64,000 nucleotides of DNA from Pseudomonadota bacterium (GCA_023387335.1 JAEWIF010000052.1:208437-272436), one strand, 5' to 3'. Shown: positions 15,159 through 24,044, counted from the stretch's first letter. Notes: generated by a model from the letters alone, not told the origin. Numbers and translations are program-made.

Positions 15159-16050
15159 GGAAACGCGCGCCGGTCACCACGCAGACCAGCGCGCACAGCA
15201 CCAGCGCCGCCCCCGTCCACTGCAGCGGCCTCACCTGTTCCCCGAGGAAGAGGATGCCCGCGCCCAGCCCGATGAGCGGCACGCCCAGGCTGAAGGGCGC
15301 GACGCGGCTCGCGGGGAAGCGCTGCAGCAGCCGCGTCCACAAGCCGTAGCCCAGGTCGGTGGCGATCCAGCCGAGGAAGGCGATCGCCAGCCAGGCGCTC
15401 CAGGGCGAATGCAACCAACGGGCGTGGGCCGTCGCGGGATCGAGCCCCCAACTCAGCGCGAGGAAAGGCAGGATCGGCACGCCGCTGCACCAGACCACGA
15501 AGGCGAGCGGATCGAAGTCGCCGGCCGCTTGCCGGGCCTTGCGCACCACGATGTTCGACGCGGCCCACATCACGGCCGAAGCCAGCGTCAGCGCCAGGCC
15601 CCACGCGGTGACCGCGCCGCCCGCCGCGGAGCTTTCCCAGGCGAAGCAGGCCAGCCCGGCCGCCGCGAAGACCATGCCCACCTTCAGCGGCATGCCGATG
15701 CGCTCGTGCAGCAAGGTGACGCCGAACAGCGCGCTGAAGAACACCTGCGTCTGGACCAGCACGGACGCGAGCGCGGCGCTCATGCCGACGTGCAGCGCCA
15801 CGAAGAGCAGGCCGAACTGCCCGACGCCTTGCGCGAGGCCGAAGGCGAGCAGCCAGCGCACGGGCACGCGCGGCGGCCGGACGAACAGGGCCAGCGGCAG
15901 GAAGGCGAACAGGTACCGGCCCGCGCCCAGCTGGAACGGCGTGAGGCTCGCGAGCCCCACCTTCATCACCACGAAGTTCACGCCCCACGTGACGACCACC
16001 AGCACGATGCTGGCCAGGTCGCGCGGCTCCAGCGGCGTGCGGGCGCCCAA
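15106..16050 (-). CDS. EamA/DMT family transporter
   Basis: A 314-residue inner-membrane permease of the drug/metabolite transporter superfamily with two EamA repeats, about ten helices in all (first LASIVLVVVTWGVNFVVMKV; second half WGLALTLASAVMWAASNIVV). The motif VTWGVNFVVMK and the repeat-boundary GLACFAWES are usual for the YdcZ/RhaT/EamA group that exports amino acids or metabolites. The start at 16050 lies three bases after the stop of the DUF2970 gene, so they are cotranscribed. Its 3' end runs 53 bp into the opposite-strand gene. Substrate not predictable. Confidence 0.85.
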   Translation of the reverse strand: MGARTPLEPRDLASIVLVVVTWGVNFVVMKVGLASLTPFQLGAGRYLFAFLPLALFVRPPRVPVRWLLAFGLAQGVGQFGLLFVALHVGMSAALASVLVQTQVFFSALFGVTLLHERIGMPLKVGMVFAAAGLACFAWESSAAGGAVTAWGLALTLASAVMWAASNIVVRKARQAAGDFDPLAFVVWCSGVPILPFLALSWGLDPATAHARWLHSPWSAWLAIAFLGWIATDLGYGLWTRLLQRFPASRVAPFSLGVPLIGLGAGILFLGEQVRPLQWTGAALVLCALVCVVTGARFPISAGSGPGPAARASGD

Positions 16051-16053
16051 GCT

Positions 16054-16230
16054 CTACACCACCGCGTGCGCGATGACGGCGAGCGTGCCCAGCAGCATGA
16101 GCACGAGCACGAAGGCGATGAGCACCAGCACCAGCGGATTGCCGCGCTGGTGGATCTCGGCCATGTCCTGGCGGCGGCCGAGGCCCACGAAACTCCACAT
16201 GACGGTCTTGACCTGGCGAACGATGTTCAT
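16054..16230 (-). CDS. DUF2970 small membrane protein
   Basis: A 58-residue protein: an amphipathic N-terminus (MNIVRQVKTVMWSFVGLGRR), a polar bridge (QDMAEIHQRGNP) and one C-terminal transmembrane helix (LVLVLIAFVLVLMLLGTLAVI). This is the whole of the DUF2970 family pattern, found mostly in beta- and gammaproteobacteria and often near respiratory genes. GGAGAA lies just upstream of the start at 16230. It sits between the cytochrome genes and the EamA gene, 12 bp after the triheme cytochrome stop, so it is part of that transcript. A role in assembly of a membrane complex is conceivable but not shown. Confidence 0.8.
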   Translation of the reverse strand: MNIVRQVKTVMWSFVGLGRRQDMAEIHQRGNPLVLVLIAFVLVLMLLGTLAVIAHAVV

Positions 16231-16242
16231 TGCATTCTCCTT

Positions 16243-17505
16243 TCAGCGGATGCGGTTGACGTCGAACGTGCTCACGCCCGGCGCGTCGTTGCCCCACGAC
16301 CGCCGCACGAACGAGGCGACGGCCGCGATCTCCGGATCGCTCAGGCCCTGGCCGAAAGGCGGCATGCCGTAGGGGCGCGGATTGCCGGGCGTGGTGGCGG
16401 GGAAGCCGCCGTGCACGATCACCTTCACCAGGTTGGCGGCCGACGGCATGGTGACGGTGCGATGCCCGGCCAGCGGCGGATAGGACGCCGCGCCCTCGCC
16501 TCGCTCCCCATGGCATTCGGCGCATTGCGCCTTGTAGATGCGGCCGCCCAGCTCCATCACGTCGGCGGGCACGGCGGGCGCGTCGTCCACCGCGGCCGGT
16601 GCGTGCTGCGGCAGCTCGCGAAGGAAGGTCGCCATGGCCCGCAGGTCCGGATCGCTCATGTGCCGCGTGCTGCCCGCGACCACCTCGGCCATCGGGCCCA
16701 TGGCAGTCCCCTTGGCGCTGGCGCCGTCCTTGAGCAGGCGCACCACGTCGTCGCCCGTCCAGCCCTGTACGCCGGCTTCGGCGGCCGACGCGAGCGAGGG
16801 CGCGTACCAGTTCTGCATCGGGATCAGCCCGCCGCTCAGCTCCAGCGAATCGCGCGTGGCGCCGAAGGCATTGCGCGGCGCGTGGCAGGCCTGGCAGTGG
16901 CCGAGCCCGCGCACCAGGTAGGCGCCGCGGTTCCATTCGGCGGACTGCGCCGGCTGCGGCTCGAAGGTTCCGGGCGAGAAGAAGAGCGCACGCCAGACCG
17001 CGAGCGACGCCTGCGAGCTGTACGGAAAGCGCAGGTCGTGCGCCCGGTTGGGCCGCTGCACGGGCGGCTGGCTGCGCAGGAAGGCATAGAGCGCGTCCGA
17101 GTCTTCGCGCGTGACCAGCGTGTAGTCCGGATAAGGGAACGCGGGGTACAGCAGCCGCCCATCGCGCGAACGGCCGTGGTGCATCGCCCGCCAGAAGTGG
17201 TCGGGGCTCCAGCGGCCGATGCCGGTCTCGGCGTCGGGCGTGAGGTTGCTCGCGAACACGCTGCCGAACGGCGTGGCGATCGCCTTTCCGCCGGCGAACG
17301 GGGCATCGCCGCGCGCCGTGTGGCAGGCCGCGCAGTTGCCCACGCGCGCGAGATAGGCGCCGCGCTGCACGAGCTCCGCGGAAGGCGCGCCGGCGGGCAA
17401 GGCTTCGTCGATGGCGCCTTCGCCGCGCACGTTGAGCCAGGCGACGAGCGCGGACGCCGCGACCAGCAGGGCGACCCCGCCGGCGAGAACCTTGAGCGCC
17501 TTCAT
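16243..17505 (-). CDS. triheme c-type cytochrome (alcohol/sugar dehydrogenase cytochrome subunit-like)
   Basis: A 420-residue periplasmic protein with an N-terminal signal anchor (VLAGGVALLVAASALVAWL) and three heme c attachment sites: CAACH, CQACH and CAECH. This is the layout of the membrane-bound cytochrome subunit of quinoprotein or flavoprotein dehydrogenases (AdhB, gluconate 2-dehydrogenase subunit). Axial methionines are likely in TAMGPMAEV and YGMPPFGQ. Its start overlaps the stop of the diheme gene (17502-17505), so translation is coupled. No dehydrogenase subunit is next to it, so the electron donor must be encoded elsewhere, or the pair acts as a shared electron carrier. Confidence 0.85.
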   Translation of the reverse strand: MKALKVLAGGVALLVAASALVAWLNVRGEGAIDEALPAGAPSAELVQRGAYLARVGNCAACHTARGDAPFAGGKAIATPFGSVFASNLTPDAETGIGRWSPDHFWRAMHHGRSRDGRLLYPAFPYPDYTLVTREDSDALYAFLRSQPPVQRPNRAHDLRFPYSSQASLAVWRALFFSPGTFEPQPAQSAEWNRGAYLVRGLGHCQACHAPRNAFGATRDSLELSGGLIPMQNWYAPSLASAAEAGVQGWTGDDVVRLLKDGASAKGTAMGPMAEVVAGSTRHMSDPDLRAMATFLRELPQHAPAAVDDAPAVPADVMELGGRIYKAQCAECHGERGEGAASYPPLAGHRTVTMPSAANLVKVIVHGGFPATTPGNPRPYGMPPFGQGLSDPEIAAVASFVRRSWGNDAPGVSTFDVNRIR

Positions 17506-18197
17506 CGCACGCCGCTCCCGCACTGCATCGGCAACGGCCGCGGCAGGCTGTCCGCCCTGGCCACGGCGTGCTGCACCGGCTGCGACGACAGCCAGGCCGC
17601 CATCGCGTTGAGGTCTTCCGGCGAGAGCCGCCGCGCGATCTCGCCCATGCAATCGGGCTCGGCCGCGCGCCGCACGCCGCTGCGCCACGCACCGAACTGC
17701 GCCAGCAGGTAGTCGCGCGGCAGGCCGAGCAGGCCCGGCATCGCGGGCGCGACGCCCGTCATCGCCGCGCCGTGGCACGAGGAACAAGCGGGGATGCCGC
17801 GGGCCGCGTCGCCCTGCCGCACCAGCTGCTCGCCGCGGGCGATCGTGGCCGCGGGCGCGCCGGTGGTCTGCGGAGGCGGATAGGGCAGGTCGAGTCCGGC
17901 GAAGTGATCGGCGATCTCGCGCAGGTACTCGTCGGACATGTGATCGACCAGGTAGGCCATCACGGCGTTCTGGCGCTTGCCGTCGCGGAAGTTGCGCAGC
18001 TGGTTGTAGAGGTAGCCGGCGGGCTTGCCGGCGATGCGAGGAAAGTAGCCCTGGTTGGTCGCCCTGCCCTCCTGGCCGTGGCACGCCACGCAGGCCTTCA
18101 GGCGCTGGGCCATGGAGTCTTCGGGCGCCGCCGCGGACGCGGCCTGGAGCGTCGCCAGCGCCAGCAGGGCGGTGGCGACGGAGGCGAGCAGGTTCAT
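17502..18197 (-). CDS. diheme cytochrome c4-type protein
   Basis: A 231-residue periplasmic cytochrome with signal peptide (MNLLASVATALLALATLQAASA) and two heme c motifs, CVACH and CSSCH, in two similar domains of about 90 residues, the cytochrome c4 design. Features such as ATNQGYFPRIAGKPAGYLYNQL (split) and MPGLLGLPRDYLLAQF are typical of c4 proteins that feed terminal oxidases. It is first in a four-gene reverse-strand transcript with the triheme cytochrome, DUF2970 protein and EamA transporter. The gap to the divergent MocR gene contains repeats that may regulate both. Confidence 0.88.
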   Translation of the reverse strand: MNLLASVATALLALATLQAASAAAPEDSMAQRLKACVACHGQEGRATNQGYFPRIAGKPAGYLYNQLRNFRDGKRQNAVMAYLVDHMSDEYLREIADHFAGLDLPYPPPQTTGAPAATIARGEQLVRQGDAARGIPACSSCHGAAMTGVAPAMPGLLGLPRDYLLAQFGAWRSGVRRAAEPDCMGEIARRLSPEDLNAMAAWLSSQPVQHAVARADSLPRPLPMQCGSGVR

Positions 18198-18224
18198 GCG
18201 GTGAGTGTGCCCGCGTCGAGGTGA

Positions 18225-18269
18225 TCAGATAAGACTCAGATGGCTCGAAAAAGACCGTATCAGATGGCT
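18225..18269. promoter_or_regulatory. direct repeats between cytochrome operon and MocR gene
   Basis: TCAGATGGCT occurs exactly twice, at 18236-18245 and 18260-18269 (24 bp apart), with a partial copy TCAGAT at 18225-18230 and TCAGAG at 18340-18345. MocR/GabR regulators bind direct repeats in the gap to a divergent target, so this is a candidate operator. The spacing of about two helical turns fits. Confidence 0.5.
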
Positions 18270-18350
18270 GGCAGCTCTGAAAGAAACCCCGTTCTTGCGA
18301 TGACCATAGCAGCACGACAAAATCATGGTCAGTTCCATATCAGAGCATCG

Positions 18351-19778
18351 ATGACGAAGTACGAACAGCTGGCCGGGCACATCGAGTCGCTGGTCGCGGC
18401 GGGCACGCTGAGGGCCGGCGACAAGCTGCCTTCCGTGCGCGAGACCATCGCCGCATGGTCGGTGAGTCCCTCCACCGTCTTCCAGGCCTACTACCTGCTG
18501 GAGGCGCGGGGCGTGGTCGAGGCCCGGCCGCGCTCGGGCTACTTCGTCAAGGCGCCGATCACCGCGCGCGACGAGCCGCCCGCGGCCGAGCCGGCACCGC
18601 ATTCGCGCGAGGTCGTGGTCAACGACCTCGTGCTGCAGGTGCTCGGCTCCATCCGCGAGCGCGACGTGGTGCCGATCGGATCGGCCTTCCCGAACCCCGA
18701 GCTGTTTCCGCTGGCACGGCTCGCCCGCGGCATGGGCTCCGCGCTGCGCGAGCTGCAGCCGCAGCGCTTTCTCGACGACCTGGCGCCGGGCAACCCCGAG
18801 CTGCGCCGCCAGATCGCGCTGCGCTCCATGGGCAACGGCGTGATGGCCAGCGCCGAGGAGATCGTCATCACCAGCGGCGCGATGGAAGCGCTCAACCTGT
18901 GCCTGCAGGCCGTCACGCGGCCGGGCGATGCGGTGGCGATCGAGTCGCCCGCGTTCTACGGCTGCCTGCAGGCGCTGGAGCGGCTGCAGCTGCGCGCGGT
19001 GGAAGTGGCGACCCATCCGCGCGAAGGCGTGCAGCTCGAGTCGCTGGAAGCCGTGCTCCAGCGCGAGCGCGTGAAGGCCTGCTGGTTCATGCCCAGTTTC
19101 CAGAACCCGCTGGGCGCGCTGATGCCGGTGGAACGCAAGCGGCGGCTCGCGGACCTGCTGGCGTACCACGAGGTGCCCCTCATCGAGGACGACGTCTACG
19201 GCGAGCTGTACTTCGGCCTGCGCCGGCCGCCGCCCGTGAAGGCGTTCGACGGCGGCGGCTGGGTGATGCACTGCGGCTCGTTCTCCAAGAGCCTGGCGCC
19301 GGGCTACCGCGTCGGCTGGGCGGCGGCGGGCCGCTTCGCGCGCAAGGTGGAGGAACTCAAGCTGTCGAGCACGCTGTCCGTCGCGGTGCCTTCGCAGCTG
19401 GCCATCCTGCAGTTCCTGAAGGAAGGCGGCTACGACAAGCACCTGAGGGCGTTGCGCGCCACGCTGGAGCGCCAGCGGCAGGTGGCGATGGAAGGCATCC
19501 ACAAGCACTTCCCCTCGGCGGTGCGGGCCACGCAACCCGAAGGCGGCTACTTCGTCTGGCTGGAGCTGCCCGAGACGGTGGACGCGCTGGAGCTGCACCG
19601 ACTGGCGCTGTCGCAGAACATCAGCGTCGCGCCCGGCCAGCTGTTCTCGGCGGACCGCCGCTTCCGGCACCACATCCGCATCAACTACGGGCATCCGAGG
19701 CAAGAGCAGCTCGCCCCGGCCCTGAAGACGCTGGGGCGGCTGGTGCAGGCGCTGGCGACCAGTCCGACCCGCGCCTAG
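18351..19778 (+). CDS. MocR/PdxR-type regulator (GntR HTH + aminotransferase fold)
   Basis: A 475-residue fusion regulator. Residues 1-70 are a GntR winged HTH (GDKLPSVRETIAAWSVSPST split; RPRSGYF), and residues 95-475 a class I aminotransferase-like domain with the PLP lysine at Lys313 (SFSKSLAPGYRVGW) and the usual MPSFQNPLG and DDVYGEL segments. MocR proteins sense PLP or amine ligands and usually control a neighbouring divergent gene. The start at 18351 (MTKYEQLAGHIES) matches the family; codons upstream to 18240 would add a non-homologous tail. Its 3' end overlaps the convergent acyl-CoA ligase gene by four bases. Confidence 0.88.
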   Translation: MTKYEQLAGHIESLVAAGTLRAGDKLPSVRETIAAWSVSPSTVFQAYYLLEARGVVEARPRSGYFVKAPITARDEPPAAEPAPHSREVVVNDLVLQVLGSIRERDVVPIGSAFPNPELFPLARLARGMGSALRELQPQRFLDDLAPGNPELRRQIALRSMGNGVMASAEEIVITSGAMEALNLCLQAVTRPGDAVAIESPAFYGCLQALERLQLRAVEVATHPREGVQLESLEAVLQRERVKACWFMPSFQNPLGALMPVERKRRLADLLAYHEVPLIEDDVYGELYFGLRRPPPVKAFDGGGWVMHCGSFSKSLAPGYRVGWAAAGRFARKVEELKLSSTLSVAVPSQLAILQFLKEGGYDKHLRALRATLERQRQVAMEGIHKHFPSAVRATQPEGGYFVWLELPETVDALELHRLALSQNISVAPGQLFSADRRFRHHIRINYGHPRQEQLAPALKTLGRLVQALATSPTRA

Positions 19779-21424
19779 CGCCGCGCGTTCTCCGCGTCCT
19801 GCATCTCGCGCCACAGGATCTTGCCCACCGGCGACTTGGGCAGTTGCGCCGTGAACTCCACGATGCGCGGGTACTTGTAAGCCGCCATGCGCTCGCGCGT
19901 CCACTCGATCAGTTGCTCGGCGGTCAATGCGGACGCGTGGTCGTGCCGCACGACCAGCGCCTTGACGGTCTCGCCCCGGTAAGGGTCCCTCGTCCCGATG
20001 ACGCAGGCCTCCTTGACGCCGGGATGCTGGTACAGCACGGCCTCCACTTCCGCGGGCCAGACCTTGAAGCCCGACGCGTTGATCATCCGCTTGGCGCGGT
20101 CGGTCATGAAGAAGTAGCCGTCCTCGTCCATGCGGCCCACGTCGCCCGTGCGCAGGTAGCGCACGCCGTCGATCTCGACGAACGCCGCCGCGGTCTCCTC
20201 GGGCCGGTTCCAGTAGCCCTGGAACAGCTGCGGACCGCTCACCAGGATCTCGCCCTCCTCGCCTTGCGGCAGCGGCTTCAGCGTCGACGGATCGGCCACG
20301 ATCGACAGCGTGTCGAAGAACGGCACGCCCAGGCACTGCCGCTTGGGCCGGTCGATCGGGTTGTTGTGCGTCGTGGCCGCCGTCTCGGTCATGCCGTAGC
20401 CTTCGATGAAGTCGATGCCCAGCGTCTCGCGCAGCTGCCGCCACACCTCGGCGGGCATGGTGGCGCCGCCCGCCGTCACCCGTCGCAGCGCGCCCAGGTC
20501 GTGCTCCTTCAGGCGCGGATGCGTGAGCAGGTCGATGATGGCCGTCGGCGGGATCGCGGCATGCGCCACCTTCTGGTCGCTCATCAGCTTCAGCGCCAGG
20601 TCGCGGTCCCAGCGCGGCAGCACGACCAGCGTGCCGCCGACGTAGATCGGCAGGTTCAGCGAATGCGACAGGCCGGCCACGTGGTACATCGGGGCCACGC
20701 ACAGGAAGGCGCTCGCCGGCGGCGTCCAGTGCCACAGCGCCATGCCGGCGGCGTTGTGCATGAAGCTGCGATGGGTGTGCATGCAGGCGCGCGGCACGCC
20801 GGTCGAGCCCGAGGTGTAGGGCAGGCAGCACAGGTCGTCGGGCTGCGCGAGCGCCGGGCCGGGTCGCAGGTCCGCCGCCATCACGTCGCGCCAGGCGGTG
20901 TGTTCGCCGACCCCGGTGTAAGGCTCGCGCAACCACGAGGGCAGCTCATACGCGGGATCCGTCGGCAGGTAGTCGGAGTACGTCGCGACGATCACCTCGC
21001 GCAGCGCCGTGCCCGCTGCGGCGGGTTCCAGCTGCGGCAACAAGTCCTGCGCGCACACCGCCACGCACGCGCCGCTGTCCTTGAGGTAGTGCGCCACCTC
21101 GGGCGTGCGGTTCATCGGGTTGACCGGGACCACGATCGCGTCGGCGCGCAGGATGCCGTGGTAGGCGATCACCCACTGCGCCGAGTTCTGCAGGTACAGC
21201 AGCACGCGGTCGCCGCGCCGGACGCCCGCGCGCTGCACCAGCCAGCCGGCGAAGCGCTCCACTTCGTCCAGCAGCCGCGCGTAGCCGATGTCCAGGCCGA
21301 ACGAATGGATGGCGCTGCGCTCGCCGAAGCGCTGCGCCGAGATCTCCAGGTTGCGCGACAGCGTGTTGCGCGGCGCCTCCAGGTGCTGCGGCAGCAGCCG
21401 CGGCCAGTATCCGAATCGGCTCAA
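19775..21424 (-). CDS. long-chain/aryl acyl-CoA ligase (AMP-binding)
   Basis: A 549-residue cytoplasmic ANL-superfamily ligase that would activate a carboxylic acid to its CoA thioester using ATP. All core motifs are present: YTSGSTGVPR (P-loop), GYGMTETAAT, the hinge region YLRTGDVGRMDEDGYF with KRMINASGFKVWPAEVE, and the catalytic lysine in PKSPVGKILWRE. It is last in the reverse-strand operon 24869-19775, ten bases after the Bug receptor, so it probably activates the compound that receptor delivers. The sequence is of the medium/long-chain FadD-like type; the acid is not identifiable. Confidence 0.88.
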   Translation of the reverse strand: MSRFGYWPRLLPQHLEAPRNTLSRNLEISAQRFGERSAIHSFGLDIGYARLLDEVERFAGWLVQRAGVRRGDRVLLYLQNSAQWVIAYHGILRADAIVVPVNPMNRTPEVAHYLKDSGACVAVCAQDLLPQLEPAAAGTALREVIVATYSDYLPTDPAYELPSWLREPYTGVGEHTAWRDVMAADLRPGPALAQPDDLCCLPYTSGSTGVPRACMHTHRSFMHNAAGMALWHWTPPASAFLCVAPMYHVAGLSHSLNLPIYVGGTLVVLPRWDRDLALKLMSDQKVAHAAIPPTAIIDLLTHPRLKEHDLGALRRVTAGGATMPAEVWRQLRETLGIDFIEGYGMTETAATTHNNPIDRPKRQCLGVPFFDTLSIVADPSTLKPLPQGEEGEILVSGPQLFQGYWNRPEETAAAFVEIDGVRYLRTGDVGRMDEDGYFFMTDRAKRMINASGFKVWPAEVEAVLYQHPGVKEACVIGTRDPYRGETVKALVVRHDHASALTAEQLIEWTRERMAAYKYPRIVEFTAQLPKSPVGKILWREMQDAENARR

Positions 21425-21434
21425 GGACGCGCCC

Positions 21435-22418
21435 TCAGGAGTTCAGCTTGATGCCGGCGTCCTTGATCAGGCGGGCCGTGAGGTCGATCTCGCGCTTGAT
21501 GCGCGTCGCCATCTCGGTCGGGGACGTCGGCCAGGGATCGGCGCCCGCCTCGTGCAGCTGCTTGCGCACGCCCGGATCACGAAGCACGGCGACCAGTTCG
21601 GCGTGCACGCGCTCCAGGATGGGCGCCGGCGTTTCGCCGGGCATCACCAGCCCGAACCAGGAGTTGAACTCGTAGCCGGGCACGCCCGCTTCGGCCATGG
21701 TCGGCACGTCGGGCACGACGTCGGAACGCCTGGACCCCGTTTGCGCCAGCGCGCGCAGGCGGCCCGACTGCACGTGCGGCTTGGCGGTGGTCCAGTCGAG
21801 CATGGCCGCCGTGAGGTGGCCGCCCAGCAGGTCGGTGGCGGCGGGACTGCTGCCCTTGTAGGCCGCGTGCGTCATGTCGAAGCCGGCCATCTGCTTGAGC
21901 AGTTCGCCGGCCAGGTTCATGGCGGTGCCGGGGCCGGCCGTCCCGTAGTTGAACTTGCCCGGCTGCGCCTTGGCCTGGGTGATGAACTGCTTGAGGTTCT
22001 CGATGTTGCTCGACGCCGGTACGACCAGCGTGAGCGGGTTCAGCACCACCACCGACACCGGCGCGATGTCCTTGGTCGGGTCGTAGGGCAGCTTGGTGAG
22101 CGTGACGCTGGACGTCAGCGCACCGGAGACACCGAAGCCCATGGTGTAGCCGTCGGGCTGGGCCTTGGCGACGGCATCCACGCCGATCGCGCCACCGGCC
22201 CCGGCGCGGTTGTCCACCACCACCGGCTGGCCGAGGCGGGCGGACAGCGGCGTGGCGACGATGCGCGCGACGATGTCGGCCACGCCGCCGGGCGGGAAGC
22301 CGCAGTAGAAGCGGATCGGCCGGTTGGGGTAGGCGCCCGGCTGGGCGAAGGCGCTGGTCCCGAGCGTCGAGGCGGCCATCGCTGCGGCTGCGCTGAGAAC
22401 GGTGCGTCGTGTCGGCAT
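21435..22418 (-). CDS. Bug/TctC family periplasmic solute receptor
   Basis: A 327-residue Bug receptor with signal peptide MPTRRTVLSAAAAMAASTLG ending at AFAQ. Typical segments are PNRPIRFYCGFPPGGVADIV, VVDNRAGAGGAIG, ATDLLGGHLTAAMLDWT and PDVPTMAEAGVPGYEF. Start at 22418 is the first codon with a proper signal; earlier codons in frame belong to the DUF35 gene region. It is placed between the DUF35 gene and the acyl-CoA ligase in one operon, which suggests that it captures the carboxylate substrate of this pathway. No membrane permease genes of the family are near. Confidence 0.9.
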   Translation of the reverse strand: MPTRRTVLSAAAAMAASTLGTSAFAQPGAYPNRPIRFYCGFPPGGVADIVARIVATPLSARLGQPVVVDNRAGAGGAIGVDAVAKAQPDGYTMGFGVSGALTSSVTLTKLPYDPTKDIAPVSVVVLNPLTLVVPASSNIENLKQFITQAKAQPGKFNYGTAGPGTAMNLAGELLKQMAGFDMTHAAYKGSSPAATDLLGGHLTAAMLDWTTAKPHVQSGRLRALAQTGSRRSDVVPDVPTMAEAGVPGYEFNSWFGLVMPGETPAPILERVHAELVAVLRDPGVRKQLHEAGADPWPTSPTEMATRIKREIDLTARLIKDAGIKLNS

Positions 22419-22456
22419 GTCTTGTCTCCTGTCTTTGTCGGTGAACGGTCTCGGTC

Positions 22457-22873
22457 TCAGGCGAGGGCGAAAGCCGGATAGCGGCCGTCGGAAAGTTCGT
22501 CCCACGCCAGCTTCACCCGGTCGCCGATGCGCACGTCGCCGGGCCGGCTGCCCGGCAGGTTGCCGAGGATGCGGACGCCCTCCTCGAGCTCGATGAGCGC
22601 CAGCACGCAAGGCAGGCGGCCGTCGGCGCCCAGGCCGGGCGTGCGCAGCGCGGTGACCGAGTAGACGGTGCCCCGGCCGGACACCTCGCGCCATTCGAGG
22701 TTGCGCGAGCCCGTGTACAGGCTCACCGGCCGCGGGAAGTGCTGGAAGCGCCCGCTGTCCTTGCAGTACTGCAGCAGCAGCTTGCCCTCGCGCGTGCCCT
22801 GCCAGAAGGCGGCGCTGTCGACGTAGAGGTTCTCGCGCGGCAGCTTGCGCGCCGGGGTGGTGTTCTCGCTCAT
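22457..22873 (-). CDS. DUF35 OB-fold protein with degenerate zinc ribbon
   Basis: A 138-residue DUF35-type protein: an N-terminal rubredoxin-like zinc-ribbon segment followed by an OB fold (GRGTVYSVTALRTPG, GDRVKLAWDELSDGRYPAFAL split). In the ribbon only one cysteine remains (LLQYCKDSGRFQHFPRPVS), so zinc probably is not bound. DUF35 proteins form complexes with thiolase-like enzymes; with Ltp2-type partners the complex is a retro-aldolase in steroid side-chain removal. Its start overlaps the thiolase-like stop by four bases, consistent with a one-to-one complex. Start at 22873. Confidence 0.85.
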   Translation of the reverse strand: MSENTTPARKLPRENLYVDSAAFWQGTREGKLLLQYCKDSGRFQHFPRPVSLYTGSRNLEWREVSGRGTVYSVTALRTPGLGADGRLPCVLALIELEEGVRILGNLPGSRPGDVRIGDRVKLAWDELSDGRYPAFALA

Positions 22874-24042
22874 GCGGCCTCCAGGATCATCGCCGCGCTG
22901 GTGGACCAGTTGCGGCCGTAGGGGATGACGCCGATGCCGGTGACGAGGGCGTTGCGCGCGCCGGCCACCTGGCGCGGGCCGCCTTCGCCGAACAGCTGGC
23001 GCACGCCTTCCACCAGGTTGAGCGCGCCGCCCGCCAGGCCGGGCTGGCCCGCGGAGATCTGGCCGCCGCCGGTGTTCAGCGGCAGCCTGCCCTGGTGCGT
23101 GAGGTCGGTGTCGAGGATGAACTTCGCGCCCTGCCCGCGTTCGCAGAAGCCCAGCTGCTCCAGCTGCATCTGCACGGCGATGGTGAAGTCGTCGTAGGGC
23201 TGGAACATGCGCACCTGCGCGGGGCCCATGCCGGCCTGGGCGAACAGGCGCGGCGCCAGGTGGCCGAAGCCGGATTCCGTGATGTCGGCGAGCGGCTCGC
23301 GGCCGTTGAAGTTGGTGATCTCCGCGAAGGCCGTGGGGATGGCCAGCTTCGACCAGCCGCGGCGCTTCGCCTCCTCCTCGGAGGTGACCACGAGCGCATT
23401 CGCGCCGTCGCAGAACATCACGCTGTCCAGCAGGCGCAGCGGATCGGCCACGACGCGCGAGGCCTTGTACTCCTCCAGCGTGAGCGGCGTGCGCAGCTTG
23501 GGCAGCGCGTTGTCGTTCAGGACCGCGTGGCCGCGCTGGACCATCGCGATCTTCGCGAGCGCCTCCTCCTTCAGGCCGTACTGGTGCGCGTAGCGGCTCA
23601 TGAGCAGCCCGAACGCGGCGGGCGGCCGGCCCGCGGCCTGCGGCTCCTGGAACTCCGGACGCTGAGCGCCGAAGTCGGCGCGGTAGTTCGTGCTGGGCGC
23701 GTCGGCGGACAGCACGACCGCGATGCGGCACCGGCCTTCGCGCACGGCGGACACGGCGCTCATCACGCCGCTGAGCGCGGAACAGCCGCCGGTCCCCGAC
23801 AGGTTCAGCCAGTTCGGCGAGATACCGAGGGCCTCGCACATGTAGGCGGCCAGGAAGGGATTCGTGCCTTCGGACAGCGCGGCCGTCACGGACAGGCCGT
23901 CGATCTCTTCCAGCGCCAGGCCGGACCGGGCCAGCAGCGCCGAAAGCGCTTCGCCGGCCAGGTCGTAGGCGCTGCGTCCGGTCTTCAGGCGGTTGGGGAT
24001 CTCCGCGTAATTCGCGATGGCGATCCGCTGCTTCGTCGTCAT
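22870..24042 (-). CDS. thiolase-like (SCP-x/Ltp type) protein, possible aldolase
   Basis: A 390-residue thiolase-fold protein of the lipid-transfer (SCP-x/Ltp) branch. The nucleophile position is Cys87 (SGTGGCSALSG), but the canonical catalytic GHP is GQP (residues 332-334), and the C-terminal CxG motif is replaced by GVIPYGRNWSTS. The Ltp signature QPYDDFTIAVQMQLEQLGF (281-299) is intact. Loss of His and second Cys argues against ordinary thiolysis. With the coupled DUF35 gene, the best reading is an Ltp-type retro-aldolase acting on a beta-hydroxyacyl-CoA made by the hydratase encoded just upstream. Plain thiolase or a structural role remain possible. Confidence 0.8.
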   Translation of the reverse strand: MTTKQRIAIANYAEIPNRLKTGRSAYDLAGEALSALLARSGLALEEIDGLSVTAALSEGTNPFLAAYMCEALGISPNWLNLSGTGGCSALSGVMSAVSAVREGRCRIAVVLSADAPSTNYRADFGAQRPEFQEPQAAGRPPAAFGLLMSRYAHQYGLKEEALAKIAMVQRGHAVLNDNALPKLRTPLTLEEYKASRVVADPLRLLDSVMFCDGANALVVTSEEEAKRRGWSKLAIPTAFAEITNFNGREPLADITESGFGHLAPRLFAQAGMGPAQVRMFQPYDDFTIAVQMQLEQLGFCERGQGAKFILDTDLTHQGRLPLNTGGGQISAGQPGLAGGALNLVEGVRQLFGEGGPRQVAGARNALVTGIGVIPYGRNWSTSAAMILEAA

Positions 24043-24044
24043 CC

